Shown here: positions 11,400 through 24,544 of the stretch, piece by piece
Layout of the letters: the number at the start of each line of letters is the position of its first letter
Position numbering within the stretch: the first letter of the stretch is position 1
DNA from: Hirundichthys speculiger
Lineage: Eukaryota > Chordata > Actinopteri > Beloniformes > Exocoetidae
DNA length: 64,000 nt
Assembly (NCBI GenBank): GCA_018398805.1
Contig: JAGFBZ010001895.1
Span: 2,997,001 to 3,061,000 of the forward strand
Direction of reading: 5' to 3'
Made by a program: the position numbers and the translations under genes
Notes under the pieces: generated by a model
What the model saw: the letters and a program-made list of their open reading frames with translations, nothing else
Database searches by the model: none
Told to the model about the DNA's origin: nothing

Positions 11400-14330
11400 G
11401 TACTATGGAAAAGACACAAGACACAATTTCATATTGTCACTGTTGTACTACCTTAAACTAAAGGGAGCTGAAGGCCTTGTAGCTGAAGGTAGCACAGTCA
11501 TTGTTTTGTCTCTGGTGTAAATCCCTTATGATGAATAAATTGGACCATGGATATACCCAGCTCCATGCAGGTCTGTAGTCTACTGAGACAGAGAATCAAT
11601 GAATTTGCTTTAGACGCATTATGCAGCCAATGTTGACTACAGAGAGCAAAAACCATTAACCTCCAATTTCCGTTTTGTAGAGAGGGAATGAGTGTGGGTG
11701 TGTGAGTGTATGGAACTGTGTGTTACAGGCCTAATCTTATAAGGATGATTACAAGGCAAGGGTAAACACTCCTGTTTCAACAGCAATAGCAAGGGTTCCA
11801 GTGGAGAAATATCATCCCCAAAAAATACCATCTGACAGGATGGTAGTGCTTATGAGATTACCAAGAATCTACACATCACCCAACCATCAATGACATGTTT
11901 TCAAGATTCCCTTAATACCTTACCTTAATACCCTTCCACAAATGTTCAAGTCAGATAATGAATTCACATAATGGAAGTGGAGAGCACAAACCATGAAATC
12001 AAAGATTACAACTGTCTTTGTTCAGTAAATACTGTGCTCATTACCTGCTATTGTGTAATCTTGATGTCATCTTTCTGTTCATCACCATCTAATTATCTAT
12101 GTTTTTATGTGTACCACCATGTTAACAGATGGAGATGGAGGGAAGGCAGACTAACTCAGAAAATGCTCAGTCAGAAAAACATGTGCAGCCAAAAAACTAG
12201 AAAAGCTGCTACCAAAACACTTCTGACTGCATTGTTGCCCACAATAGAGGCTACCTGAGTACACAGAAATGGTGTTATTTTTACAATAACGCATCAAAAT
12301 TGAGGCTTTTTGTGGACATGACCACCTCCAGTAAAGAAAGCAACAAGCCAAGCACAAAAATAAATAGATTCAGTCTGTTGCTGTCCCAGAAACAGCAACT
12401 GCATCCACCAAGCCATGGTCAGCGGACTTCTCTTCATGACAAAAAAAGTTTCTTTGGAGACATCTTGGAAACAACAGTAAAATACTTAAAAGTACAAGCT
12501 GATCCACCAGGACAAAAAACATACTTGTTTCTTACTGCAGAGCCATAAATGACTAGGGATGGCTACAGAGTACCAATGACGTTTTCGTATTGGTACCCAA
12601 TTGGGTCAGTACCAGCCTGCAGATAACGTAGCGTGAAAGATATTTGATGTACATGTGTATACTGTATTTATGTGCATGTAAAGGGTAAGATGTTCAGCAG
12701 TGTGGGCTCAGACAGTGAAACTTTATGGGATTGGCATTAAATGCAATATACGCCAAAGCGTAGTGATGGATACAACACTAACAGCATAAAACAAAGAAGA
12801 CAGTATCAGCCTGAAGTAGTGCAACGTGTTTAACTGTTCAGCAAAGTCATTATGTCTCCATCACAGCCTTCTAGCTCTGACTCGTAAAGTGAAGGTATAG
12901 AACTCGTTATTAAAATAGTAAAGTACATTATTAACGGTTTCCTTTCCACAACACCTGATTTTAATGAATGGACCACCATCAGCTTGTCATCAAGGTCTGT
13001 ACAAGTCTGTTCACGACCCATTCATTTGAATCAGGTACACTAAAGCAGGTAAATATCTACTGATCTGAACATCGAGGACTGGAGCTGGGGCACACTGCCC
13101 TAGGTTTTAAGAGGTCAAGTGACTTTCTTGGACTTTAATACCAAATTAAACTCTACATGAGCCAGCAACAGTACATTAGCCCATTGTGCTATTATTACAT
13201 TTCCTGTTATTGTTTTCAAGGTTTGTACATTCTTCCATATCAAACAACAGATGGTAAACTATCATTTGCACTTCTAGGAAAGTGATACATATTCTGTTGG
13301 ACTGAATTCGCCTGAAACCGTTAACTGCAGACTGACAATAGCTTAAAAGTGCTATGTAAAAGCAATACATTAACATCACTATGATTATGACAATGCATTT
13401 TGTTTTCATTCACAAAGTAACTTTGCCAAACTTCACTAACAAAGCAACAACACTCAGAGTTAATTACAGGTGTGCATTTCCCAGTTTTTCATTTTTCTCC
13501 ACACTTATTTGCATTAAATTGATACGTAATGATATCAATCCATGTCTTCTAATTCAGTGCTTGCTCCAATGGATGAGGATGTAATTTATGTCAGGGCACT
13601 ATGGCTGCTCAATAAGGGAAAATTAAAAAAAAAAAATCTTGATTATTATAAAGGATTATCCACTAACTACAATGGTAAACTTTATTTATTTAAAACTAAG
13701 TAATATTTAAAACTGCATTAAAATGATTCTGGCCAACATAGCAAATGCTATAATAATAATAACAACAGCATAATTTAACTATCTATATACCAAAAACATT
13801 AACATGTGTTTGATATTACTTAGAGACAAAAAAGAGGAAAGGAATTACTCACATATGGGCAAGTTGGATATCAAAAACCTGTAAGTTTCCTGGCATCAAC
13901 TGAAATACTTCCAATACCACTCAGTATTGAAAACTTTGTCATTCAATGACTATTTTCTATACCTTGTTACCTTTGTCACATGGTGGCTTTACTCTGGGTG
14001 GGATCAAATTGTTTGCTTCATTGGCTTCATTGAACAGCTGTCATCACCTTTGTAGATATTTTAATTCCAGATATCTTGCCAGCTGCCTGTCTGGTTCCAT
14101 GAGTAGCTATTGTGTAAATATTGTAAACAACAGCTGGTGACAACAAAGATGCAAAAGCTCAGTTAAAAGCTCAGTTTCTTTTGACTGTGGAGGTCAGCAG
14201 TAAAACCCAGACTGGATTCTTGAGAACTCTTCTTTCCTGGACTGAACTGAACTTTTCATAAACTGAAAAAAAAAAAAAAAAACCAGACTGATATACCAGA
14301 TAGAAAGATCTGGGAGAAGCTCCAGCAGAT
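11400..14330. other. carhsp1 long intron, mostly unrecognised
   Basis: AT-rich sequence. At 12553-12610 there is a fragment 'tggctacagagtaccaatga ... tattggtacccaattgggtc', probably one end of a MITE. I see no other gene or complete element. Confidence 0.5.
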
Positions 14331-14332
14331 CC

Positions 14333-14400
14333 CTATGACCCAGCACAGGACTAAGTGGGTATAGATGATGGATGGATGGATGGATGGGTGGGTTAGGGTT
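14333..14400. repeat. (GGAT)n-tailed dispersed repeat fragment
   Basis: 'gacccagcacaggactaagtggg' followed by 'tatagatgatggatggatgg' is the familiar fish 'ccatccatctatacccgctt' repeat in reverse, ending in a GGAT microsatellite. A second copy in the other orientation lies at 26830-26960. Confidence 0.6.
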
Positions 14401-14576
14401 AGTAATTGAAAAGTAAATAAAAAAGAACCTGAAGTTAAACCACACTGGAAACACTGAACTTCATTGTATCATCAACATCATTCATCTATAGTTGGCACAA
14501 CTCTGCATGCCTCCTTTGTTCTTAAAAATTGGCACCAGCACACTTAATCCCCATTTCTCAGGAATACGCTCACTTT

Positions 14577-14893
14577 CTAAGATTTTGCTGTATGTCCGTC
14601 CATCCATCATCTTCCACTTTGTCCGGAGTCGGGTCACAGGGGCAGCAGCTTCAGCAGAGAGGCCTAGACCTCCCTCCCCCCAGCTGCCTCCACCAACTCC
14701 TTTGAGAGAACACTAAGATACTCCCAGGCCAGCTGAGAGATATAATCTCTCCAGCGTGTCCTGAGTCTGCCCCGTGGTCTTCTCCCAGTTGGACAGGCCC
14801 AACTCCAGGGAGGCATCAAGGGGACATCCTAACCAGATGCCTGAACCATCTCAACCGGGTCCTCTCGATGTGAGGACCCTGGGCAGCTTCACA

Positions 14894-14928
<35 letters not shown>

Positions 14929-15495
14929 TCCAGCCTCTCTCGAGAAGATTGGTTCCAGAGCACATACTATGCATTGAGGTGAGCCCGACTAAATTTAGGC
15001 AGTACCGCACAAGCTCAGGCTCCTTCCCCACCAGAGAGGTAACGTTCCGTGTCCCCGTAGCCAGTTTAGTCAATCGGGCGTCTGCACGCCAAGGCCAACG
15101 CTTTTGGCTGCCACCCAAGGCACAATGCACCCAACTCCTTTGACCCTCCCTGCAGGTGGTGAGCCCACGGGGATGCGAACCCACGTAACCTGTTCGGGTT
15201 GGGCCTGGCTGGGCCCCATGGGTAAAGGCCGAGCCACCAGGCGCTTCCGAATGAGCCCCTCCCTCAGGCCTGGCTCAAGGGTGGGGCCCCGGTGACCCTT
15301 GCCCAGGCAAAGGACATCGAGCTCTTGTTTTATTTCTTCTCATAGGGGTCGACTGAATCCCACTTAGTCTGGCCCGTCCCCCAGGACCAGTTTGCCTTGG
15401 GTGACCCTACCAGGGGCAAATGCCCCCGACAACATAGCTCCTGGGATCATTTGAGCACACAAACACCTCCGCCACGTTAAGGTGGCAATTCAGGG
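14577..15495 (-). mobile_element. Internally deleted non-LTR retrotransposon (LINE)
   Basis: On the minus strand 14880-14650 encodes RTRLRWFRHLVRMSP and GRRPRGRLRTRWRDYISQLA, the C-terminal tail that follows the reverse transcriptase in several fish LINEs. A poly(A/T) tract of about 34 nt (14893-14926) sits inside it. The block 14930-15495 carries a GC-rich segment common at the other end of the same repeat family in fish. The reverse transcriptase core is absent, so the copy is deleted and inactive. Confidence 0.65.
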
Positions 15496-15539
15496 AGGGT
15501 CTTGACTTGTTAAATGTTGTAATCAAAAACTATACTGGC

Positions 15540-16134
15540 ACCTCTTCTCAAACTTCCATACCTCCACAGGTATATCATCCGGAACAACCGTCTTTCCACT
15601 CTTCATCCTCTTTAAAACCCTGTTCACCTCAGCCTTACTAATCTTTGATACCTCCTAGTCCACAATGGTCACCTCTTCCACTTTTTGTTCTCTTTCATTT
15701 TCCTCATTCATTAAATCGATTGAAGTACTCTTTCCACCTTCAGATCACACTTCTGGCACCTGTTAATGCATCTCCATATCTATCAATCAATCATTCTAGC
15801 CGGCTGTACATCCTTCCCATCTATATCTCTCTGCCTTGCCAACCTCTATAAGTCAGTCTCTCCCTCCTTACTGTCCAACCTGGCATACAAATCATTGTAT
15901 GCCCTTTGTTTGGCCTGTGCCACCTCAATCTTCACCTTAAACCACATCCCCTTGAACTCCTGTCTTGTCTCTTCAATCATCAGTGAATCCCACCTCCTCT
16001 TAGCTAACCCTTTTCTCTGTACACACTCCTGCACTCTTATTCCACCACAAAGTTTCCTTGTCTGCTTTACTATCATTGACACACCAAGCACTTTCTTACC
16101 TGTCTCAATGATCACATTAACTACAGTCATCTAG
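15540..16134 (-). mobile_element. RTE-type LINE fragment (endonuclease-RT linker)
   Basis: The minus frame 16130-15846 reads ...RVQECVQRKGLAKRRWDS...EVAQAKQRAYNDLYARLDSKEGETDL, a linker I recognise from fish RTE elements. Further down (about 15730-15650) the element's RWKEYF and KREQKVEEVTIVD motifs appear with stops and shifts. It is a truncated, decayed copy. Confidence 0.75.
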
Positions 16135-16882
16135 AGCCATGGAATCAGCTAAATTATAATACACTCAAAATGATATAAATTACATACACTGTGGAAACAT
16201 TATGCCAAATGTTTTTTGATGGTTTTGAAACTTAAAATTGTGATACACTGTGATGAACATCACACCGCCCGTTTCTTTAAACAGTTGGGATAATGTTTTG
16301 GTCACAAATGATTTTAAAAAATCTTTTGGATAAATGAACTGAACTAAATCACTTCCAGAAAAATCTATTTATTTCACAAGTTAACTGAGCACAGTTGTGA
16401 ACAAGATAGCAAACAGAAACTGCACAGGACTGAACGAACATGATTGTTTTTCTTGAAATTAATGACTTTGTTGAATTAGTATTCCCAAAGCTAATGACTA
16501 ATGTACTTGGAGTACAAGACGATTACAGTTAAGGTTAAAATTTGGCTCAACATGTCCAATAGCAACGCAGAACTGACCAACTTAAAACACTTAAAAATCA
16601 TTTTAAAACATTTTTCATCTCCAATCAGCAAAGAAGCTCATATTATGTCAGGTTTTTGACCTTACATAGTGTGCTGTCACAAATAATACAAACCCAACAA
16701 TGTGCATAAACCCCACATATTGGTTGGTCTAATGAAAATAATTAAGTGTTCTTTAAACACGATACAACAGGATGGGATTTTAACTTTTCATCAGATAGCA
16801 AGTTCTACACTAGAACTGCACTAGAAAAAAAACACTGCACTGTATTTGGCTTGCATGGAGATTTGCAATCTTGTGTGTACAG

Positions 16883-17508
16883 TAGAGGTCTTCAGAACAA
16901 CCTGAAAACCCGAGGTATTTCATTAACCCCCAAGCCCCCAAACCGATATGTGGGGTTTATGCACATTGTTGGGTTTGTCATAAAACAATCACGTTGCCGG
17001 TTATTACCGGTTTGCCCGGCAGCTGTAAAGCACAACAGATCGCCAACATGATAACATTGGATAAGAGAATATGTTCACGACACGTCCTGACCGGTGTGGA
17101 CTATTGGCGTTAGCAGTTGCTACAAATAGCATATGTATCCACAAAGAAAATAACGACGTGGATTTATTGTTGTTTACATCACATAGCCTATGTAGCAACT
17201 GAACCAGGTAGAAGACAACTTTAGGCAAGAAAATCAAGTTTTAATAAACGCTAGACAACTTTTAACATGAGCAATTATGGGCTGTATTTTCTTGGTTCTA
17301 TTCTGGTATCTCAATTCGGTTCGTGGTCGGAATCCAAAGACCCAGGTCGGGTCAGTTCCAGGTCCAAATATTGCGGGTCCATTCGGGTTCGAACCCCCGG
17401 ACTTATGATAGTAGCTTGGGTCGAGTCGGTTTTGGGTTGAATTTTCACAGGTCCTTCCAAGTGTCCATTTTCTTTGGGTCCATGAAAGTGGACCCGCGAA
17501 GACCTCTA
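16883..17508. mobile_element. hAT-like MITE (TAGAGGTCTTC ends)
   Basis: Inverted ends TAGAGGTCTTC and GAAGACCTCTA. Flanking 8-mers GTGTACAG (16875-16882) and GTATCCAG (17509-17516) match at 6 of 8, suggesting an aged target duplication. The interior repeats 'gggtc' and 'ggttcg' motifs near the right end and codes for nothing. Confidence 0.65.
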
Positions 17509-17519
17509 GTATCCAGTAC

Positions 17520-20190
17520 CATCAGCTCACCTCTACTACTCTTTACTACACCTAGATGTGTTTGCAGATAAGTCCCTCTTTTGCACAGTGCAATTCAACA
17601 CCCAAACAGTTAATAGACCTCAGGGCAATAAGTACCATAACAGGACTCCCCCCCCAATCACCAAACACATCACAACGCAGCATGTCTTCCTTGTGTAAGT
17701 TTTTCAATGGTAAATGAAGAAGAAGAAAAAAAGGCACGGGTCTGCAAATCCCCGGACGAGTATGAGTGCAGCCACCTTACACGTCATGTTCTGCCATAGT
17801 CAGGATGGGCTCTATCCAACCAATCACATGACACTTGCCAAACTTAGCCCTGGCTACACTAAAAAAGGTAGAATCTGTGGCTAGCAATTGTCATTCTAAA
17901 ATAATGATGGCCTTGGAGGTATGGTTTTCTCCAGAGGTACTCTAGGGATACCAGGGATTAAAATGATGACTGGAAAACTATCTTTGCTGGTAAAGGTTGT
18001 ACAACAAAATATAGCATTAAATGTATATAATTTCTGTCAATGCTACTTTAATTTGTTATATTACCTTAAATATTCACCTAAATTAAAAACAAGTATTTGA
18101 CTTTTTTTTTTTTTTTTTTATTGTGGAAGAATACCAAGGAATTTCACTAAACATAACCTCAGGAGCACCTCTTTCAATTATAATTGTGGACTGATCTGGT
18201 GCATGCCTTAAGAGTTGAGTGTGTAAAATGATGTAAAGCATAAGTGTGTGCTTGTGTGCAAGGGAGAGAGTGATGAGAGGCTAAATGAAAACTGCACACA
18301 CCAGGGGCATGGCTTTAGGTATGTTCAACAACATGTTGGATCAAGTTTGTTGTCCCAAAATTTAGCTTGTTGTTCCACCATAGCTTTGTTTTCCCTTTTA
18401 TAAATTCACATGTTACACAACTGATAGTTTTTGCCCTTCTCAAATTACTGCTAAAAGCTTTCCCAGCTACACAATCTAGATTTGTAGGAATCTCAAAATG
18501 AAAGTGCTTTCAAATTAAGTCGCTGTTTACAGAACAAACAGAACTACATTAACACTTTATAACTTGCAGTTATTATATTTTGGTTGAATGAGCAAGTTCC
18601 TAAGTACAAAATGTTACCTAGTTCTGTAAGGTAAACTACAAGATAAGTATAGCCATTAGAGACGGGTATGAATGGGATTTTAAATCCCATTTTATGCTTA
18701 AACTTGGTGCACTTTATTTTATTTGGATTTCTAAAGATCTGCTATGGTTCCAGAGAGAAAAATAGTAATCATTGTTTTTTGGCAATGCTTTTTTCCAGTT
18801 GAATGTTCAAACCTTAAAATCACTTTGTAATTTGATCATTATTTTGTTATGTAATTATTCTTGTATGGTTTTGATTGTGGATGCTACAAAGAAAATTTGA
18901 CTAAAAAAATAAACTGGCAATTCAAACCTAACCTTAAAAAAATTAAAAGAAAAGGAGAGAAGAATTGGTCAATAGAAGGGGAAATGTTGCCACTAGTAAA
19001 CCGTTGATATAACCTTTCTACAGTCAGTCTTGTATAGCAATATGGGGGAACTGAAACAGTTTGAAAATTTGTACTCAAGTGCAAAAAAAGTCTGAATATT
19101 TGAAAGATATTCAAATGAATGCAAAGAAAAATAGAATTGAACATTTAACTGACCAAGAATTAAGCATCATGAAATAAACCAGATACAGAATATATGCAGT
19201 ACATAAATAAAAGTACAACATGGCTAATTCCCTCAGTTTGCATGAAGGTTCTAGGTTAAAGGGACTGAAGCCCCAAACAATTCTGAACAAGCTGGAACAT
19301 GCAGTTATTTAGATACAGGTGTTAAACTTCTTAGCCCATTTAAGTCTATATAACTGAACCCTGAGAAACTTTAAAATGTTTATCTGTAAATGATCACAGG
19401 AAACAGGGTTGTTTCAGCCTCTTACAACCATCCACATCCTAACTGAAATGATGGCCAATCACGAAGCCCACACTCGAAAAAGTTTTACTTTAGTTAGATT
19501 TAAAAAAAAAAAAAAAAAAAAAAACATGAAACCAAACCACATCAGCAGATCCCTTTCTTGTTTCAACCATAAAACAGCCGTGACGTGAGCTCAGAAATAT
19601 GGCTTCCCCTGCACCTTTGCTTTCCTCTTAGGTTCACGTAAACATCGTCTTCTCCTTTGATTAACCACTCAAAAACAGTAAAATTACCCGCATCTCCTCC
19701 AATGAACGCATATACTCCCCTTCCAGAACTTTATTATTTCAAAATGGGAAGCGAGGAGAGCATTTTTGATCCAAAGTACCTCTCTATCTCTTACTCACTC
19801 ACCAGCGCGCACGCACACACGTGCACGCACAGACACAAGCTCGGCTCCCATTGCTTGGTATTTTGCCCCCACCCCCACATTCAAAGGAAATGACCGCCAG
19901 CCAGAGAAAAGGAAAAACAGAAACGTAATGGAACGCAAAAAGTGTGGAAATCTGTGAACTTAAAAAGAATGAAAGAGAAACAGGTGACAACTTCAACAGC
20001 TGTCCATTTTGTATTTGGAACACGCAACACACATATTGAAGTTATATAGCCCACATATTTACTCAAGATAACTGACCAATAAAACTGGTAGCTAGCTTAT
20101 GACAAACTGTTTCTCAGCTAGTCGCAGCAGAAATTAGCCACCCGAAGCTGATAAGATAAACACTTTGTCGCTGGTGAGTGAGCGCATCAC
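17520..20190. other. carhsp1 long intron, nothing recognised
   Basis: AT-rich with homopolymer tracts at 18102-18119 (T) and 19502-19524 (A). No gene or complete element is seen. CpG frequency rises from about 19560 towards the putative promoter. Confidence 0.5.
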
Positions 20191-20194
20191 TTAC

Positions 20195-20425
20195 CTTGTT
20201 TCCCACAATAATTTTAGGCCCTACAGTTGCTATTAAAACTTTAATAACCGAGTTTCAGTCGAAGAGAATAAACCAAACGGAGTTTAATTAGGTAAAATGT
20301 GTTACACCTCTGCTGTGTAGATCGTGACAGGGCCCGGGGCCATTCACCAGGAGCCAAGCATCGTAACTAGTCTCTCACTCTCCGTCTGTCTCATGAATGG
20401 GTGACCGGTCTGCACTGACGTCATC
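20195..20425 (-). promoter_or_regulatory. Candidate carhsp1 promoter and untranslated first exon
   Basis: The minus strand carries a strong donor (AAG|GTAAGTG, intron starting at 20194) downstream of a GC-richer block. A perfect palindromic CRE, TGACGTCA, lies at 20416-20423. The next minus-strand coding sequence is carhsp1, about 17.6 kb away, so this could be its leader exon and promoter. A plus-strand donor-like GTGAGTGAG at 20174 leaves the alternative of a plus-strand transcript. No RNA evidence is available. Confidence 0.45.
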
Positions 20426-23400
20426 CGTTACCGTAACGACAGCTAGAGCGAGACTTCAGAACCACAATTTACCCACAACGCATGTTTTACTAAAAGTTTG
20501 CAGGCTGATTGCTTTAAAAACCCATTTGAGTTTTTCAAAACCAATCAATGTCCAAGGAAAAAGTCCTGTGATTAAAGTAAATAAAATTATATGAAATCTT
20601 TGTGTATCTTCTGAGTATGTCATATTTTTATTGACACTTTCGTTTTCATACAAAAATCATATAATTTCAAAGTGTCGTACAACATAAAGTAAGTTTTGCG
20701 CTATAAAATCAAGCAGGTATGTTTTAATCTCTGAATGTTGTGCAATGTGATGTTTCATTGTTTCATTTGAAATTGTGAAATGTTAGTGTTAAAACGGTCA
20801 ATTTTCAGTCGTTTTGTCAAAACCAAAAGCATCTAATTAAGCAATTAAGCATTTCAGTTTTATTTTTATGAACTGATATTAAATTAATTTTGAATCTGGA
20901 CTCTTGAATGGATTTGATTAGTTGAATTACAATGAATTTAATTAAATTGGATTGTTTTTAATTGTACTGTACAGGACTCATCTTCTGCGTAAAATGCTTC
21001 AGATGACTTTTGCTGTCACCTTGCGTGATTCAAATAAACATAAATTGAACTGAATTGTTAAAAAATACATGGACATTGCTGAAAAATACACCATTTTGAA
21101 GACAGCATATATTTAGTCAAAATATGAATGTATTTTTTAGCGTTATTGCTGCCACCACATAAGTGCTTAATCTTTGCCCAGGGCACTGACAAAAACTCAA
21201 CCCTACATTGTCTCTGGTGTGTTACTGTATTAGTGTATGATTGTGTATTAGCAATAGAAAAATCTGTATAGATCTGCCTCGGGAAGAGAGCGATGTGTGA
21301 ATGTAAGTTGTGGTGTAAAAGCACTTTGAGTGGTCAACAAGACAAGAAAACGTTATATAAATACAATCCATTTAAGAGTGTAAGTAAGAAAAAAAGAGGA
21401 CTGTGGAAAACTTTGACCAAGATTGGTTGGTGGATTAGCACAGTCTTCCTTATACATTATACTTATCTCAGAAAATATTAACATCTCTCTCTGCTACACA
21501 TTCAACTTTCCACTATTAAGTCAAATTTATTTTATTTATCTATTCAATTAAATTCAGTGATGGTGATACAGTACAATTTCCCCATGGTTATTGATACTCT
21601 TTTATTCAATGTGACAATTTATGGCCAAATCAACAGTGAGAAATTTCTAGCAGGACATGGACTTCATGAATCTCATGACATACAGAGATGCAGCAAGATG
21701 TATAGAAATGATCACTGACCTACTGAAAGAAAAGATTGTCAGGAAACAGTTGTGGAGTCTATATTGTTAAACTGCAGGACACATTGGCTACACATTCTGT
21801 CGCAAGATCAGGTGTATTTTGACCTTACTTTTATCTTAACATAATTTGTTTCAATATTTTAATTCCCTTTGCTGTTTGTTTTTTTCACATTTAAATGTTG
21901 TGATTTCTATCTCTATTAAGAAAAGACAAATATCAGTTTCTGAAGGACATTCCCATTTCAACAGGATCAGGATTGTGAAATGTGTCCTTCACAACTATCT
22001 TTCAACTTCATGCAGATTACTCAATTACAGATTACTCATACTCATTTTTTAAGACCAAAATACCCATGATACTGAATGGAAATTGAGTCAATACGCATAA
22101 AAATGCGTCATGACCGTGGGAACACCACATAGTGTTTGGACAGAGTGAAGCCAGTGCCAAATTTTTAGTTACTGAATTATCTTTTTAAAATCTACAAGTA
22201 CTTCAGTTCTTGAGAATTACAGGTTTGGCAGGATGTAAGCCATTTTTCTGCTGCTTCTCTATGGCAGGAAACGTGGGCTGCAGGGGCATAATAAAACTGT
22301 TTTGTTGTTGTTGTTGTTTTGACACATGGGTATCAGTGAATACTGACATATCTAGTTTTTAATCATCAAGAGAAAAACTATCCAGTTTGTACATTTTAGC
22401 TGCTGGACACTACAATCCCTTTTAAATTATAGTATATTTAAAAGCCAATATAGTATCTTGTACCTTAAATATCATTAATTTATTCAATTTAATCATTTTA
22501 GGAAGTAAAAGCAAGGCTTCATTTTCAGCATTGTTTTAATCCGTTTCTCTCAAGTCCTAACAATTCACAGAAATGCAACACAGAGCCACAAACTGTAGAA
22601 ACCATGGCATAATTGGAATGAAAACAAAAGAGAAGGTACAAGTTAGGATAACAATTACAATGTAAATATCAGAACAATCTAAATTAGTCCAAAAGCAGGG
22701 GCAGTCAGGCAGTCAGTCTTTACACCCAGTCAAATTAAAGTAATTTATTGCATATACATAGTCAGAAAAGTACTTCTAAGTCACCTTCCCAGGGCAGTTC
22801 AAGTGAGAAATGTTCACTTTTTTAAGCTCCCCTCAATGCTAAATCATGTGTAAAATCTATAATTTGCTCCCTGACTGATAAATCACATTAGGTGAGTAAA
22901 ATTATACTGAACTCCTGCAAAATACAATAAAACTGAAAAACTACAATGTTGCTTTCTGACAATGTTACTGTTAGCATCCGTTGTCCAGCATTTGGCACTT
23001 AATAGATGCTAAATAAATTCAGACCCTTTGTGAATATATGGACACGCTCATACACAAGGATGCAGGCACACAAGGTAGATGAAGTTTGTGTTACATTGTT
23101 TCTTGTCTGTTCTATGGACTGACATAAAAATCTAAGCAGGGCCCCATTTTAGAATCTAGACAAATAGAAAATGTTATAATTTCACATCGATGGGAAGAAA
23201 AAAACAAAACAAAACTACAGTCACTTTTTTAAAACCTCTAAAATAAAGACTTTCCCTTACACTTGTATGAACTTTACATGGAGAACACAGGAGCAATGGA
23301 TAAAGATCATTTTGTCAAGATTTTTTTTTACTTTCAAACAGCACTGCATTACTGTGTAGTCTGCATCTTGTAGTCGATATCTAAGATCTGACAATGCTGG

Positions 23401-23712
23401 AAGGTTTATTATTGCACATGCAAAAGAACCTGTGAATTAGAAGTGTTCAAAGGGAAAAATACAGTTACTAAAAATAAATGATCCATTTGTACTGTATCCC
23501 AGTTTGATGTGCAGCATAAAATTTATTCTAACCTTTCAATAAATAAACTTGTCAAAAGCCATTTTAATTTGAGTGACCAAACTACAGCATTTAAAAGACT
23601 CTGGATTTATTCTATACTAAAAACGGTGCAAGAATGGATTATCTTCCAACTAGGCCTACTACCAGCACACACATATTCAAATAAATGTAAATATTAGCAT
23701 CATAGTATGTAC

Positions 23713-23789
<77 letters not shown>

Positions 23790-24544
23790 ACCACACACAC
23801 ACACAACAAACAAATAGAATACATTAGTTGAAAATAAGGGAAAGAAAAACGGTTAGACTGAGCATTTAGTCTCCATTTTGTTACTGAGGTGTACATTTAG
23901 CTTTCACACTAAAACTACATTCTGTGCTTGTCTTTGTGTCTGTGGGTCAATGTTTCTGCTCTGCTCTGCTCTGCTGTCTGTCTTTAAAACAAGTCTGACA
24001 TGACTTAACTGTGGAATGATTGGGTAATTACGGCTGACAGGTAGGGTAAATATAAGTGTTTTATACATATGTAGCCAAGTGTAGGGATGAATAACAACAA
24101 AAAAAATATTATATGGTTGTAATAAATAACCCTGCCTGTAAATATAAATACAACATTGCACTTTTGATGATGCTGCAGTGCAACAACCCTGTATATAAGT
24201 GTGTATAGATCTCAAATTGAAAAACCAAATTCTGTGCTGATAGTGCCCAATGCATATTGTATAAAGTGTAAGATTCCGGTATATGAACAGTGAAACACAG
24301 GTTGAATCTCAGTCCTTTGTCATACACAGGATGATAGGAGCCATATGGGATTCAGAATGTTGAGTGCACACGTACATCTTGGTCTGTACAGGGGAAGACT
24401 GGCAAGGATTTAAAAAAAAAAAAAGGGAGGCTCCTGTAAAATAAAAGGTGAAAGAGAAAACTTGAGACATGAAACCTGTGGGTAATGCAGGACAGAAATA
24501 TATATAGCTTCTATCATAAATGTTACTCACTACAGTGTGCCCCA
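20426..24544. other. Intergenic region and naa60 3' flank
   Basis: Contains a retroposon tail at about 21170-21385 ('aaagcactttgagtggtcaa ... ttatataaatacaatccatt', a common fish repeat end) and a (TA)n tract at 23716-23786. The naa60 3' UTR occupies an unknown part left of 24545. No other gene is seen. Confidence 0.5.
23716..23786. repeat. (TA)n microsatellite
   Basis: About 70 bp of uninterrupted TA, followed by a short CA-rich stretch. Confidence 0.95.

Noticed and set aside
14194..14454. Minus-strand frame with Phe-rich start
   Set aside because: Made from a poly(A) tract and a GGAT microsatellite.
15645..16134. Plus-strand frames of 68 and 122 codons
   Set aside because: Antisense of the RTE LINE fragment.
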